Shown: one piece after another, positions 11,655 through 20,209 of the stretch
Numbering within the stretch: the stretch's first letter is position 1
How the letters are laid out: every line of letters starts with the position of its first letter
The notes under the pieces: generated by a model
Seen by the model: the letters and a program-made list of their open reading frames with translations, nothing else
Database searches by the model: none
Told to the model about the DNA's origin: nothing
Position numbers and translations under genes: made by a program
DNA from: Streptomyces sp. SCUT-3
Lineage (GTDB): Bacteria; Actinomycetota; Actinomycetes; Streptomycetales; Streptomycetaceae
Assembly (NCBI RefSeq): GCF_014083985.1
Contig: NZ_CP046907.1
Coordinates: 5,776,501 to 5,840,500, forward strand
DNA: 64,000 nt
Direction: 5' to 3'

Positions 11655-12347
11655 ATGGCTGAATTCGTACTCGTGGCGGGCGCGTGGCTCGGAGCGTGGG
11701 CGTGGGACGACGTCGTCCCGGAGCTGCGGGCGGCCGGGCACGGAGCGCACGCGCTGACGCTGTCCGGGCTCGCGGAGCGACGGGGCGTGCCCGCGGGGCA
11801 GCAGACCCATGTGCAGGACGTCGTGGGGGAGGTGGAGAGGCTCGGGCTGCGGGACGTCGTCCTCGTCGGGCACAGCTACTCGGGCATCCCCGTCGGGCAG
11901 GCCGCCGAGCGGATCGGCGACCGACTGAACCGGATCGTGTTCGTCGACTCCTCCGTGCCGGCACACGGGGAGTCGATGGCCTCCGCCTGGTGGCAGGGGC
12001 AGGCGGTCCTCGAAGCGGCGCTCGCCGGGAACGGCGGCGACTGGGCGCCCGTCACCGCGCCCGAGTGCGAGGGGCAGGGCCTCACCGACGAGCAGATCGC
12101 CCGTTTCGTCGGCGGCTGCACTCCGCACCCGGGCGCGACGCTCACCGAGCCGGCCGTCCTGGAGCGGCCGCTGGGCGACCTCCCGGCGACGTACGTCAAG
12201 TGCCTGCTGGACGGGCCCGAACCGACCGACGACGTCGCCGGGCTGCTGGAGAGCGATCACTGGCGGCTGGTCGAGATGGACACCGGGCACTGGCCGATGT
12301 TCTCGCAGCCGCGCGAACTCGCCCGGATCCTGGTGCAGCAGGTCTGA
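11655..12347 (+). CDS. alpha/beta hydrolase, salicylate-esterase-like
   Basis: Predicted cytosolic esterase of 230 residues with no signal peptide. The N-terminal segment FVLVAGAWLGAWAWDDVVP gives the oxyanion-hole strand, the nucleophile elbow is GHSYSG with S74, and the late histidine is in MDTGHWPMFSQP, followed by a short C-terminal helix. This matches the small hydrolases related to plant methyl-salicylate esterases and hydroxynitrile lyases. ATG 11655 is preferred over upstream in-frame starts because the fold begins immediately. The substrate is unknown. Confidence 0.82.
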   Translation: MAEFVLVAGAWLGAWAWDDVVPELRAAGHGAHALTLSGLAERRGVPAGQQTHVQDVVGEVERLGLRDVVLVGHSYSGIPVGQAAERIGDRLNRIVFVDSSVPAHGESMASAWWQGQAVLEAALAGNGGDWAPVTAPECEGQGLTDEQIARFVGGCTPHPGATLTEPAVLERPLGDLPATYVKCLLDGPEPTDDVAGLLESDHWRLVEMDTGHWPMFSQPRELARILVQQV

Positions 12348-12396
12348 CGCGGCACCGGGCCCGGCGCACGGCACCGGGCCCGGCCCTCCCGCGGTC

Positions 12397-12666
12397 TCAC
12401 CTGACGCTGAAGTAGTCGTTCCAGGCGTCCACGAGTTTCTGCCGGACCGCCTGCGAGGCGTGCTGCGCCGCCTGGTTGAACGTCCCGGTGACGCCGTAGT
12501 AGTAGTACAGGCCGTTGTCCGTGGCCACGTGGTCCTGGCCGGGGTTGTCCACGTGGCGGCTCATGTGCAGGCCTGCGAAGGCCGCGATCCCGGTGCAGGC
12601 GTAGTAGACCCAGTTGCCGGTGAGGTTCTCCATCGCCCCGGTGATCGTCCAGTCCGACATCGACAT
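12397..12666 (-). CDS. hypothetical small protein, 89 aa
   Basis: Not recognised. The product has a Trp/Tyr-rich centre (NLTGNWVYYACTGIAAFAG, then NGLYYYYGVTG) and a charged C-terminal helix ending LVDAWNDYFSVR. There is no signal peptide or clear membrane helix. It lies 14 bp downstream of another small orphan on the same strand, and the two probably form an operon. Base composition is visibly less GC-rich than the neighbours, which hints at acquisition by transfer. The ATG at 12666 is used; a second ATG two codons later is possible. Confidence 0.6.
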   Translation of the reverse strand: MSMSDWTITGAMENLTGNWVYYACTGIAAFAGLHMSRHVDNPGQDHVATDNGLYYYYGVTGTFNQAAQHASQAVRQKLVDAWNDYFSVR

Positions 12667-12680
12667 CTTCAAGCTCCCGG

Positions 12681-13001
12681 TCAGTTCTCGCGGACGGTGA
12701 TGTCGCCGGTGGGGCTGACGGTCATGGCGTAGTCCTGAGGGCTGCGGCGGACCTGGGCCAGCACGAACTCGCCGGAGCCGTCGTCCCACTGGCCCTTGAT
12801 CTTCCAGTCGTCGTCCCAGAGGATGCACCGGCCCCGGCCCGTCTGGACGCTCAGCGGCCGGTCCCTGTGCTGCGAGATCCAGGCGTAGACGTCCCCGAAG
12901 GACCTCGGGCCGACGGTCTGGCTGTCCGCCGCGTGCTCCTGGTTGACGAACGAGACGTGGGCGTTGGACTGGTTGTCGCATCCCCTGATTCCTGTGGTCA
13001 T
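12681..13001 (-). CDS. hypothetical small protein, 106 aa
   Basis: Not recognised. Starts at ATG 13001 behind a good ribosome site (GGGAGGGA about 6 bases upstream). Notable segments are [17 protein letters not shown] near the N terminus and, in the C-terminal half, [19 protein letters not shown] followed by a probable beta strand region ([15 protein letters not shown]). It is hydrophilic and has no membrane helix. It precedes the 89-residue orphan by 14 bp. A palindromic stretch at 13129-13142 (CACCCC-GT-GGGGTG core) lies in the divergent gap to the epimerase gene and may control it. Confidence 0.6.
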   Translation of the reverse strand: MTTGIRGCDNQSNAHVSFVNQEHAADSQTVGPRSFGDVYAWISQHRDRPLSVQTGRGRCILWDDDWKIKGQWDDGSGEFVLAQVRRSPQDYAMTVSPTGDITVREN

Positions 13002-13243
13002 TCCCGATCCCTCCCGACAGGGCCGTGCCACGGGGCCCGTGTGCACGGCACGCGATTGCTGCGGAGTCCCGCTCGCGGAACGACTGTCGCAACCGGCAGC
13101 CCCCGGATCCGCCGAACGGCTTTCAATCCACCCCGTGGGGTGATGAGGAGTGCGCCGGGCCCGTACGGTCCCCGCCGCACGCGGGGGTTCCGCTGCCGGT
13201 GAACCCGGCCGGGCGCCCGGTGGCGCGGTGCTTGGGTGGCGGG

Positions 13244-14263
13244 ATGGAGATTCTGGTTCTGGGCGGGACGGCATGGGTGGGCCGCGAGGTGTCGCGGCAG
13301 GCGGTCGGGCGCGGTCACCGGGTGACGTGCCTGGCCCGCGGTGAGAGCGGGGGCGTCGCCGACGGGGCGACGCTGGTGGCCGCGGACCGGCGCGACCCGT
13401 CGGCGTACGAACCGCTGCTCGGCCGCGAGTGGGACGCGGTCGTGGAGGTGTCGTGGCAGCCGGGCTTCGTCCGCGGGGCGCTCGGCGCGCTGGGGGACAG
13501 GGCCGGGCACTGGGCCTACGTCTCCTCCCTCAACGCCTACGCCTCCCACGCCGTGCCGGGTGCGGACGAGTCCGCTGCCCTCCTCGCCCCGACCGACCGG
13601 GACGAGGCGGACCGCGCGTCGTACGGAGAGGCCAAGGTCGCCTGCGAGCAGGCGTCGGTGGCCGCCGTGGGGGACCGCCTGCTGGTCGCACGCGCCGGTC
13701 TCATCGGCGGCCCGGGCGACCACAGCGGGCGTTCCGGCTACTGGGCGGCCCGCGCCGCGCGCGGTCCGCGGGAGCCGATGCTGGTCCCCGGCACGCCGGA
13801 CCTGCCGACCCAGGTCGTCGACGCGCGGGACCTCGCCGCCTGGCTGCTCGACGCCGCGGAGGCCGGGACCACCGGCACCTACGACGCCGTCGGTCCGACC
13901 GTTCCGTTCGGGGAGTGGATCGAGCTGTCCCGCGCTGCCGGCGGGCACACCGGCCCGGTGGTCGCCGCCGATTCGGAGTGGCTCCTGGCGAACGGCGTGG
14001 CCCAGTACATGGGGGACGAGTCGCTGCCGATGTGGTTGGTCGAGCCGGGCTCGGAAGGGTGGTCGGCACGCAGCGGGTCCGCGGCGCGCGCCGCGGGACT
14101 CCGGCACCGCCCCCGGACGGAGCTGCTGGCCGACACCCTGCGCTGGGAACGCGAGCAGGGCCTGGACCGGACGCGGCGGGCCGGCCTGAGCGCCCGGCGC
14201 GAGCGCGAGCTGCTCGACGCCCTCGCCCGGCGGACGGCGCCCGCGGCACGTCAGCGGGACTGA
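13244..14263 (+). CDS. NAD-dependent epimerase/reductase (SDR, atypical)
   Basis: Rossmann-fold protein of 339 residues. The nucleotide-binding motif is at the very N terminus ([17 protein letters not shown]). An extended-SDR active-site serine region reads [11 protein letters not shown], and [10 protein letters not shown] supplies the YxxxK pair. It resembles actinobacterial proteins annotated as NAD-dependent epimerase or isoflavone-reductase-like. The substrate cannot be inferred. It stands alone; the ATG at 13244 sits at the start of the first beta strand, which fixes the start. Confidence 0.8.
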   Translation: MEILVLGGTAWVGREVSRQAVGRGHRVTCLARGESGGVADGATLVAADRRDPSAYEPLLGREWDAVVEVSWQPGFVRGALGALGDRAGHWAYVSSLNAYASHAVPGADESAALLAPTDRDEADRASYGEAKVACEQASVAAVGDRLLVARAGLIGGPGDHSGRSGYWAARAARGPREPMLVPGTPDLPTQVVDARDLAAWLLDAAEAGTTGTYDAVGPTVPFGEWIELSRAAGGHTGPVVAADSEWLLANGVAQYMGDESLPMWLVEPGSEGWSARSGSAARAAGLRHRPRTELLADTLRWEREQGLDRTRRAGLSARRERELLDALARRTAPAARQRD

Positions 14264-14455
14264 GCGCGCGCCCGGGCCGGCCGGTGTGCCGCGGCCCCTG
14301 CGGGCCAGCGGCACGCCGCCGCCCCTGCTCCCTTTTGTCGTCAATCGCACCTTCTGTGGTGGTTCCCCGTTGCCTCCCGGGTACGGCGGCTGGCCGGAGG
14401 GCGCGGCCGGTCGTACGGTCGGCGTGTGGCGTCGTCACGCCCGTGGCCTCAGGTT

Positions 14456-14490
14456 TTGCCATTGAGGCAATTGTTTTGCCCGATCGGCAA
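14456..14490. promoter_or_regulatory. two tandem TTGCC-N5-GGCAA palindromes, 20 bp centre to centre
   Basis: Perfect inverted repeats TTGCC-ATTGA-GGCAA (14456-14470) and TTGCC-CGATC-GGCAA (14476-14490) stand exactly 20 bp apart, two helical turns, so two dimers would bind the same DNA face. The second overlaps the putative -35 of the promoter at 14476-14505, as expected for a repressor site. The binding protein is unknown. The layout is unlike the Rex operator, which is longer and AT-richer. Confidence 0.65.
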
Positions 14491-14505
14491 CCAATCTCCT
14501 ATACC
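14476..14505 (+). promoter_or_regulatory. sigma-70-type promoter upstream of ctaD
   Basis: TTGCCC (14476-14481) and TATACC (14500-14505) are separated by 18 bp in an otherwise GC-rich context. Transcription would start close to 14512, the ATG of a micro-ORF, which would then be leaderless. The next complete gene downstream is ctaD. Confidence 0.5.
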
Positions 14506-14511
14506 TGGACC

Positions 14512-14592
14512 ATGACCTCCTCCTCCCCGGGGGCGGCGCGCCGCAGGTACGCCGTCCCCGTGCGACCGCGCGCCCGGAACCGCACGGGCTGA
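14512..14592 (+). CDS. possible leaderless 26-aa leader peptide
   Basis: Short frame from ATG 14512 to TGA 14592, beginning MTSSSPGAARRRYAVP and ending ARNRTG. The ATG lies 6 bases after the putative -10 hexamer, the geometry of leaderless transcripts common in actinobacteria. There is no Shine-Dalgarno sequence. It may be a regulatory uORF for ctaD or a chance frame. Confidence 0.3.
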   Translation: MTSSSPGAARRRYAVPVRPRARNRTG

Positions 14593-14760
14593 GCGGACGG
14601 GGCCGGCCCGCCTCCACGGCGCCTCGTCGGCACGGCCCCGCCCCGCGCGTCGCACACGCGCCGCCCCCGACCGGCCACCGGCCGCCGGACGGCGCACCCG
14701 GAACCGACAACAGCCGCAGGGCGTCTGCGGGCGCCCGTGCGGCGGGAAGAACGAGCAGCG

Positions 14761-16524
14761 ATGACGACATCGATCGACCGGCCGTCACCCGCGGCCGGCC
14801 CGGAGCCGATACCCCCGTCACGGACGGGCGGCCGGACCCGGCCCCGCAAGGCCCCGGGCAACGCGGTGGTGGCCTGGCTGACCACCACCGACCACAAGAA
14901 GATCGGGTCGATGTACCTGGTCACCTCCTTCGCGTTCTTCTGCGTCGGAGGCCTGCTGGCGCTGGTGCTGCGGGCGGAACTGGCCCGCCCGGGCAACCAG
15001 ATGCTGTCGAACGAGCAGTTCAACCAGGCGTTCACCATGCACGGCGGCATCATGCTGCTGATGTTCGCCACCCCGGTCTTCGCCGGCTTCGCCAACTGGA
15101 TCGTGCCGCTGCAGATCGGCGCGCCCGACGTGGCGTTCCCGCGGCTGAACATGTTCGCCTACTGGCTCTACCTGTTCGGCTCGCTCATCGCGGCAGGTAG
15201 CTTCCTCACCCCGCAGGGCGCCCCGGACTTCGGCTGGACCAGCTACACCCCGCTGTCCAACAGCGTCTACAGCCCGGGGCTGGGAGCGGACCTGTGGATC
15301 ATGGGGCTGATCCTGTCCGGCTTCGGCACCATCCTGGGCGCGGTCAACTTCATCACCACGATCGTCACCATGCGCGCGCCGGGCATGACCATGTTCCGGA
15401 TGTCGATCTTCACCTGGAACGTGCTGCTGACCAGCGTGCTGATCCTGCTGACCTTCCCGATCCTGGCGGCGGCCCTGGCCGCGCTGGAGTACGACCGCAA
15501 GTTCGGCGGGCACATCTTCGACTCCGCCAACGGCGGGGCGCTGCTGTGGCAGCACCTGTTCTGGTTCTTCGGCCACCCCGAGGTGTACATCCTGGCGCTG
15601 CCGTTCTTCGGCATCGTCAGTGAGGTCGTCCCGGTCTTCTCCCGCAAGCCGATGTTCGGCTACATCGGCCTGATCGGCGCCACCCTGGCCATCACCGGCC
15701 TGTCGATGTCGGTGTGGGCGCACCACATGTTCGCCACCGGCGGGGTCCTGCTGCCGTTCTTCTCCTTCCTGTCCCTGCTCATCGCGGTGCCCACGGGAGT
15801 GAAGTTCTTCAACTGGATCGGCACCATGTGGCGCGGCTCGCTCAGCTTCGAGACCCCGATGCTGTGGTCGACCGGTTTCATGGCCACGTTCCTCTTCGGC
15901 GGCCTGACCGGCATCATGCTGGCCTCCCCGCCGATGGACTTCCACGTCCACGACACGTATTTCGTGGTCGCCCACTTCCACTACGTGCTCTTCGGCACCG
16001 TCGTCTTCGCCATGTTCGCCGGATTCCACTTCTGGTGGCCCAAGTTCACCGGCAGGATGCTCGACGAGCGCCTGGGCAAGATCACCTTCTGGACCCTGTT
16101 CATCGGCTTCCACGCCACCTTCCTCGTCCAGCACTGGCTCGGCGTCGAGGGCATGCCCCGCCGCTACGCCGACTACCTGGCCGCCGACGGCTTCACCCTG
16201 CTCAACACCATCTCCACCATGGGCTCGTTCCTCCTCGGCCTGTCCTTCCTGCCGTTCTTCTACAACGTGTGGAAGACCGCCAAGTACGCGCCCAAGGTCG
16301 AGGTCGACGACCCCTGGGGCTTCGGCCGCTCGCTGGAGTGGGCCACCTCCTGCCCGCCCCCGCGGCACAACTTCGCCAGCCTGCCGCGGATCCGCTCCGA
16401 ATCCCCGGCGTTCGACCTGCACCACCCCGACGTCGTCGCCGCGGAGAAGGCGGGCAAGGACATCGACGCCGCCCTCCGGTCGCAGAACGCCCTGGCGGCC
16501 CCGGCCGGTCCCACCACCCGCTAG
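14761..16524 (+). CDS. ctaD: cytochrome c oxidase subunit I
   Basis: Catalytic subunit of the aa3-type terminal oxidase, reducing O2 and pumping protons across the membrane. 587 residues and about 12 transmembrane helices. Heme and copper ligands are visible: the low-spin heme His in [12 protein letters not shown], the CuB His and cross-linked Tyr in [16 protein letters not shown], the His pair in [10 protein letters not shown], and [10 protein letters not shown] for heme a3 and low-spin heme. The D-channel and K-channel regions are complete. No subunit II, III or heme-synthesis genes are adjacent, so this is probably a second, separately controlled ctaD copy. It is followed by a small membrane protein gene. 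Confidence 0.93.
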   Translation: MTTSIDRPSPAAGPEPIPPSRTGGRTRPRKAPGNAVVAWLTTTDHKKIGSMYLVTSFAFFCVGGLLALVLRAELARPGNQMLSNEQFNQAFTMHGGIMLLMFATPVFAGFANWIVPLQIGAPDVAFPRLNMFAYWLYLFGSLIAAGSFLTPQGAPDFGWTSYTPLSNSVYSPGLGADLWIMGLILSGFGTILGAVNFITTIVTMRAPGMTMFRMSIFTWNVLLTSVLILLTFPILAAALAALEYDRKFGGHIFDSANGGALLWQHLFWFFGHPEVYILALPFFGIVSEVVPVFSRKPMFGYIGLIGATLAITGLSMSVWAHHMFATGGVLLPFFSFLSLLIAVPTGVKFFNWIGTMWRGSLSFETPMLWSTGFMATFLFGGLTGIMLASPPMDFHVHDTYFVVAHFHYVLFGTVVFAMFAGFHFWWPKFTGRMLDERLGKITFWTLFIGFHATFLVQHWLGVEGMPRRYADYLAADGFTLLNTISTMGSFLLGLSFLPFFYNVWKTAKYAPKVEVDDPWGFGRSLEWATSCPPPRHNFASLPRIRSESPAFDLHHPDVVAAEKAGKDIDAALRSQNALAAPAGPTTR

Positions 16525-16563
16525 CCGACAGTCCGTCCACTGTCGAGAAAGGCTCAGTCCGCC

Positions 16564-16899
16564 ATGTCCGTCATCCGACACGAAGCATCCGACGGCATCA
16601 ACCAACTGGAGGGCTACCTGCTGCTGGAGGCCGAGCGCAGCAGCGCCCGCCGCGACGCCGAGGAGTTCGCCTCCCGCATGCCCTGGCTCGGCTACGGGGA
16701 GCGCGAGGAACTGGTGCGCCTGTACACCGAGGACCGCAGCCGCCTGACCCGCCAGACCCTGGAACGCGTCAGCGACCGGGCCGCCGAACTGCGCCGCGAG
16801 TACGGCGCGCGCTACCGGCAGCTGCGCCTGGCCACCTGGTGCACCGCCGCGTCCCTGGCCCCGGCCGTGGCCGTGCTCGGCGCGGTGCTCTCCCGCTGA
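16564..16899 (+). CDS. small membrane-anchored protein linked to ctaD
   Basis: 111 residues. The first 85 are charged and strongly helical (coiled-coil-like LERVSDRAAELRREYGARYR), and the last 20 form one hydrophobic helix (WCTAASLAPAVAVLGAVL), giving a C-tail anchor. The gene starts 39 bp after ctaD in the same direction and ends just before a strong terminator, so the two form one transcript. A role in oxidase assembly or stability is inferred from position only. Confidence 0.75.
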   Translation: MSVIRHEASDGINQLEGYLLLEAERSSARRDAEEFASRMPWLGYGEREELVRLYTEDRSRLTRQTLERVSDRAAELRREYGARYRQLRLATWCTAASLAPAVAVLGAVLSR

Positions 16900-16915
16900 G
16901 CGGCCGCCGCACCCC

Positions 16916-16988
16916 GGCGCCCGGGGCGCCCGCCGGTGGAGGCGGGCGCCCCGGGCGCCCGCCTCCACCGGCGGGCGCCCCGGGCGCC
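16916..16988. terminator. very strong hairpin terminator after the ctaD operon
   Basis: Arms at 16916-16950 and 16954-16988 are perfectly complementary over 35 bp with a 3-base loop. No U tract follows, as is usual for actinobacterial terminators. It is 17 bp past the stop of the small membrane protein and isolates the operon from the next gene. Confidence 0.85.
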
Positions 16989-17184
16989 CCCGTACCGCGC
17001 CCCGGCGCACCGGAAACCCCCTCGCGCCTTTGGGAACAGGCGTACTAGGGTGAGCGCCGCGGGGGCGGCTCCGCGGCGTGCTTCCTTCTCCCTTTCTTTC
17101 TGTTAAAAAGATTCCTGAGTGCGCCCACTCTCCGCCCCCGCGCCGTTTTCTCCGGGGGATCCAAGAACTGTGCAGGTGGGGGAC

Positions 17185-20130
17185 ATGGGCCGCACGCGTG
17201 CCACGGACCGCACGACGGTCACGACGGCGACCGCAGCCGACGACCTCGAGGGGCTGCTGCTGCGGCGCCTCGGAACCGTTTACGTCGACGCACCCGGGAA
17301 CGCACCCGGGGATGCATCCGCCGAGGCCGATGCCGTGTCCGAGGCCGCCGCCGGAGCGGACGTCACCGCCGCCGGGCTGACCGCGCTGGAGGCGGACCTC
17401 GCACTCCGCGGGTACGTCCTCACCAGCGGGCTGCGCGCCGCCCTCGCCCGGCTCGCCCCGGCCGACCTGGCGGTGCACGGCATCCGCCTCCTCGGCCGGA
17501 TCGACTCCCTCCTCGGCGCGGACCGCCGGCACGTCCCGCTCTTCCGCGGCTTCCCCGAAGCGGTCCCCGACTTCGCGCACAGCCTCTACTCCGAGCGCAT
17601 CCTCGCCTTCCTCCTCGCCCAGCCCCACCAGCCGTGCGTGCACTGCGGCCGCACCGGCGACATCGGCGCCCTCGCCCCCTGCGCGCACCTGGTGTGCTCG
17701 GAGTGCCTGCGCGGGCCCGGCGAGCAGGACCCGCAGGACGGACAGGACCCGCAGGGACACCGTGACCTCGTGTGCCCGGTGTGCGGCACCGGCGTCGACG
17801 ACCGGGACGCCCCCTGCCTCGACCCGGCCGGGGCGCGTACGCGGCGCGGCACGCGCCGCCGGAAGGCCGAGGCGGACGCGCCGGAGCCGTCCGGCACGCT
17901 GCGGCCGCTGCGCCTGGGCGAGGGGCCCGGCCCGGACTGCGGGGCCGCGGCGGTACTGGCCGACCTGCTGGCCCGCCGCACCCCGCTGCCGCCGCAGGAC
18001 CGCGCCGACCTGGCCACGGTCCTGCCCCGTGCCGACCCTGGCCTGGAGTGGCTGCCCGAGCGGATCCCGGTGCGCGAGACCAGGGCCGTGGTGCTCGCCG
18101 CGCTGCTGCGCGACCCGCGCACCGCGGACGCGGCACGCGACCTGCTGCCCGGGCGGCTCGACACCGCGACCGACGTCCTGCGGCTGCTGTGGGCGTGGTC
18201 CGGCGGAGAGCCGGACCTGCTCGCGCCCCCGCGCCTGCGCTCCGTGCCGCGCGCCCTGCGCCGCACCCTGCTCGGGGTGCTCGACGCCCTGCCGCCCGGC
18301 TCCGTCGCGGAGGACGTGCTGAGGCACCGCCAGTCGTGGAAGCGCGCCGGCGAGGTGCTGCACCCCTTCGAGCACCGCGCCCGGTTCCCGCGGGCCGCGG
18401 TGGCCTTCGCCGCCCTCCGGGGCACGGACCTGTCCGCCGACGCCGCCGCACCGCTGCTGGACGCTGCCGCGGAGGCCGGAGACCGGGTGCGCCTGACGGG
18501 CGGCAGCCCCGACGGCCCCGTCCGCCTCGCGGTGCGCACCTTCGCCTCCGAGGCCGAGGAACTGCTCGCCACCGGCGACACCGCGGCGGCCATCGCGCTG
18601 CTCGCCCGCCGCCCCGGCGAACTGGTGCGCCGTCTGCACCACCTGCTGCGCGCGCACGGCGCCTGGAACGCGGGGGACGCGAGTGCACCGGTCCTGCCGC
18701 GCGGTCTGCCCGGCCTGCTTCCCGGCGCGCTGCGGCAGGTGGCGCCGGGCCCGCTGCTGGGCGCCTGGTCACGGCTGCGGACACCGCACGCGGCGGGGGA
18801 GCGGCGGGTGTTCTTCCCGCGCGGCCGGACGTCGCTGGCGCACGGCGTCGACGACCACGCCCCGCCGGTGCCGCCCGCCGCGGCCGCCCAGGTGTGCGCC
18901 CTGCTGGAGGACGAACTGCTGCGCCGCGCCGCCGCCGCGGCCGGACAGGACCGGGGACGGGCCCCCGTCCCCGGGCAGGATCCCGGGCAGGCCCGCGAGC
19001 CGCGTGCCGCCGTCGTCGACGCCGGGCTGGCCGACCTGCCGGTGCCGTTCGCCGAGCGGGCGGCCTCCCGCGCCCTGGTGGCCGTCCCGCGCGGCAGCCG
19101 GCAGCCGGCCCCCGACGGCGGGCGGCTGCGGCTGTTCCTGCACTGGACGGAGCCCAAGGGCCGGCGTGCCGACCTGGACCTGTCGGTGGCGCTGTACGAC
19201 GACCGGTGGAACTTCGTCGGCCTGTGCGACTACACGCACCTGCGGTTCGGCGGCGACGCGGCCGTCCACTCGGGCGACTTCACCTCCGCCCCGCCGCCGC
19301 ACGGGTCCACGGAGTTCGTCGACCTGGACGCGGAGGCGCTGGCGCGGGCCGGCGCGCGGTACGCCGTGACCGTCGTGTTCAGCTACAACGACGTGCCCTT
19401 CGACGAGCTCACCGACGCCTTCGCCGGCTTCATGCCGCTCGGGGCGCACGCCGCGGCCGGCACGGCCCGCAGCCGTGCTGCCCGCCGCACGGCGGCCGGC
19501 GCGGGGGCGCTGTACGACCCGAGGAGGGTCGCCCAGCGCTTCGACCTGGCCGGTGAGGCCCGGGTGAGCGCGCCCATGGTGCTCGACCTGGCGGAACGCA
19601 GCGTCCTGTGGACCGACATGAACCTGTCCTCCGCCGGCGGCCTGCACAACGTGTACCGGCACCGGGGGCGCCTGGGTCAGCTCGTCCGCGACGTGGACGC
19701 GCACTTCGCGCCGGGGAGCCGGGCCACCGTGTGGGACCTCGCCGCCCGCCTGGCCGCGGCCGGCTGCGACGAGGTGCACGTGCGCTCGCGCGACGGGCGG
19801 TCCGCCGCCCGCTACCTGCGCGGCGCCGACGAGTCGGTGGAGCGGTACGCGGCGCGCGTCCTCGGGGGCCGGGAGCACGACGGGCTGCACACGGGCACGG
19901 CGGAGGAGACCGCCCGCGTCCTCGCGGACGTGGCGCACGAGCGGGGCCGGTTCCTCGCCCTCGTGCACGGCGACCTCCCCGCGTCCTCGCTCGACGCCGA
20001 CCTCGGCCTGTACCGCCTGTACCCCGGCCCCCTCGACGCCGCCGCGGGCCCGTCGGCGCGCCTGCTCACCGCGGGCGACCTGGTCGCCCGCTTCGCCCCG
20101 GCGGAGCCCGGAGACCCGGACACCCCGTGA
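17185..20130 (+). CDS. SCO0854/MXAN_6230-like protein with RING-type zinc site and TerD-like region
   Basis: Large soluble protein of about 981 residues. A RING-like zinc site lies at residues about 150-205: CVHCGRTGDIGALAPCAHLV, then CSEC, then CPVCGTGVDD. A long helical middle follows. The C-terminal third contains a TerD-like beta-sandwich region (LDLSVALYDDRWNFVGLCDY, later VTVVFSYNDVPFDELTDAF). From memory the arrangement matches a family named after MXAN_6230 and SCO0854; its function is not established. The start is uncertain: ATG 17185 is chosen, with in-frame GTGs at 17176, 17170 and 17119. It stands alone between two strong terminators. Tellurite or stress links of TerD proteins are only a hint. 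Confidence 0.75.
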   Translation: MGRTRATDRTTVTTATAADDLEGLLLRRLGTVYVDAPGNAPGDASAEADAVSEAAAGADVTAAGLTALEADLALRGYVLTSGLRAALARLAPADLAVHGIRLLGRIDSLLGADRRHVPLFRGFPEAVPDFAHSLYSERILAFLLAQPHQPCVHCGRTGDIGALAPCAHLVCSECLRGPGEQDPQDGQDPQGHRDLVCPVCGTGVDDRDAPCLDPAGARTRRGTRRRKAEADAPEPSGTLRPLRLGEGPGPDCGAAAVLADLLARRTPLPPQDRADLATVLPRADPGLEWLPERIPVRETRAVVLAALLRDPRTADAARDLLPGRLDTATDVLRLLWAWSGGEPDLLAPPRLRSVPRALRRTLLGVLDALPPGSVAEDVLRHRQSWKRAGEVLHPFEHRARFPRAAVAFAALRGTDLSADAAAPLLDAAAEAGDRVRLTGGSPDGPVRLAVRTFASEAEELLATGDTAAAIALLARRPGELVRRLHHLLRAHGAWNAGDASAPVLPRGLPGLLPGALRQVAPGPLLGAWSRLRTPHAAGERRVFFPRGRTSLAHGVDDHAPPVPPAAAAQVCALLEDELLRRAAAAAGQDRGRAPVPGQDPGQAREPRAAVVDAGLADLPVPFAERAASRALVAVPRGSRQPAPDGGRLRLFLHWTEPKGRRADLDLSVALYDDRWNFVGLCDYTHLRFGGDAAVHSGDFTSAPPPHGSTEFVDLDAEALARAGARYAVTVVFSYNDVPFDELTDAFAGFMPLGAHAAAGTARSRAARRTAAGAGALYDPRRVAQRFDLAGEARVSAPMVLDLAERSVLWTDMNLSSAGGLHNVYRHRGRLGQLVRDVDAHFAPGSRATVWDLAARLAAAGCDEVHVRSRDGRSAARYLRGADESVERYAARVLGGREHDGLHTGTAEETARVLADVAHERGRFLALVHGDLPASSLDADLGLYRLYPGPLDAAAGPSARLLTAGDLVARFAPAEPGDPDTP

Positions 20131-20167
20131 CGGCCCGCCGCCCGTGACGTCCCGTCACTTGTGACGA

Positions 20168-20204
20168 CCGCGCCGCCCGTGACGTGCGGTCACGGGCGGC
20201 GCGG
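20168..20204. terminator. bidirectional terminator between convergent genes
   Basis: A 16-bp perfect stem (CGCGCCGCCCGTGAC and its complement, extended one base) closes a 5-base loop between the RING-protein gene and the oppositely directed kynU. Its position between convergent stops fits a shared terminator. Confidence 0.8.
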
Positions 20205-20209
20205 CCGCC

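Larger units (their letters stand above)
14264..14760 (+). other. 497-bp gap before ctaD with operator, promoter and a micro-ORF
   Basis: The first 190 bases show no gene. At 14451-14510 composition drops sharply in GC and holds two tandem palindromes and a promoter-like pair. From 14512 an 81-bp micro-ORF runs to 14592. The remaining 170 bases up to the ctaD ATG are GC-rich with no clear second promoter, so ctaD is probably transcribed from the 14.5 kb promoter with a long leader. Confidence 0.6.

Noticed and set aside
12397-13092. One 231-codon protein instead of two small ones on the minus strand
   Set aside because: The upstream half in that frame is an Arg/Gly/Pro shadow; the second gene has a good start and ribosome site in another frame.
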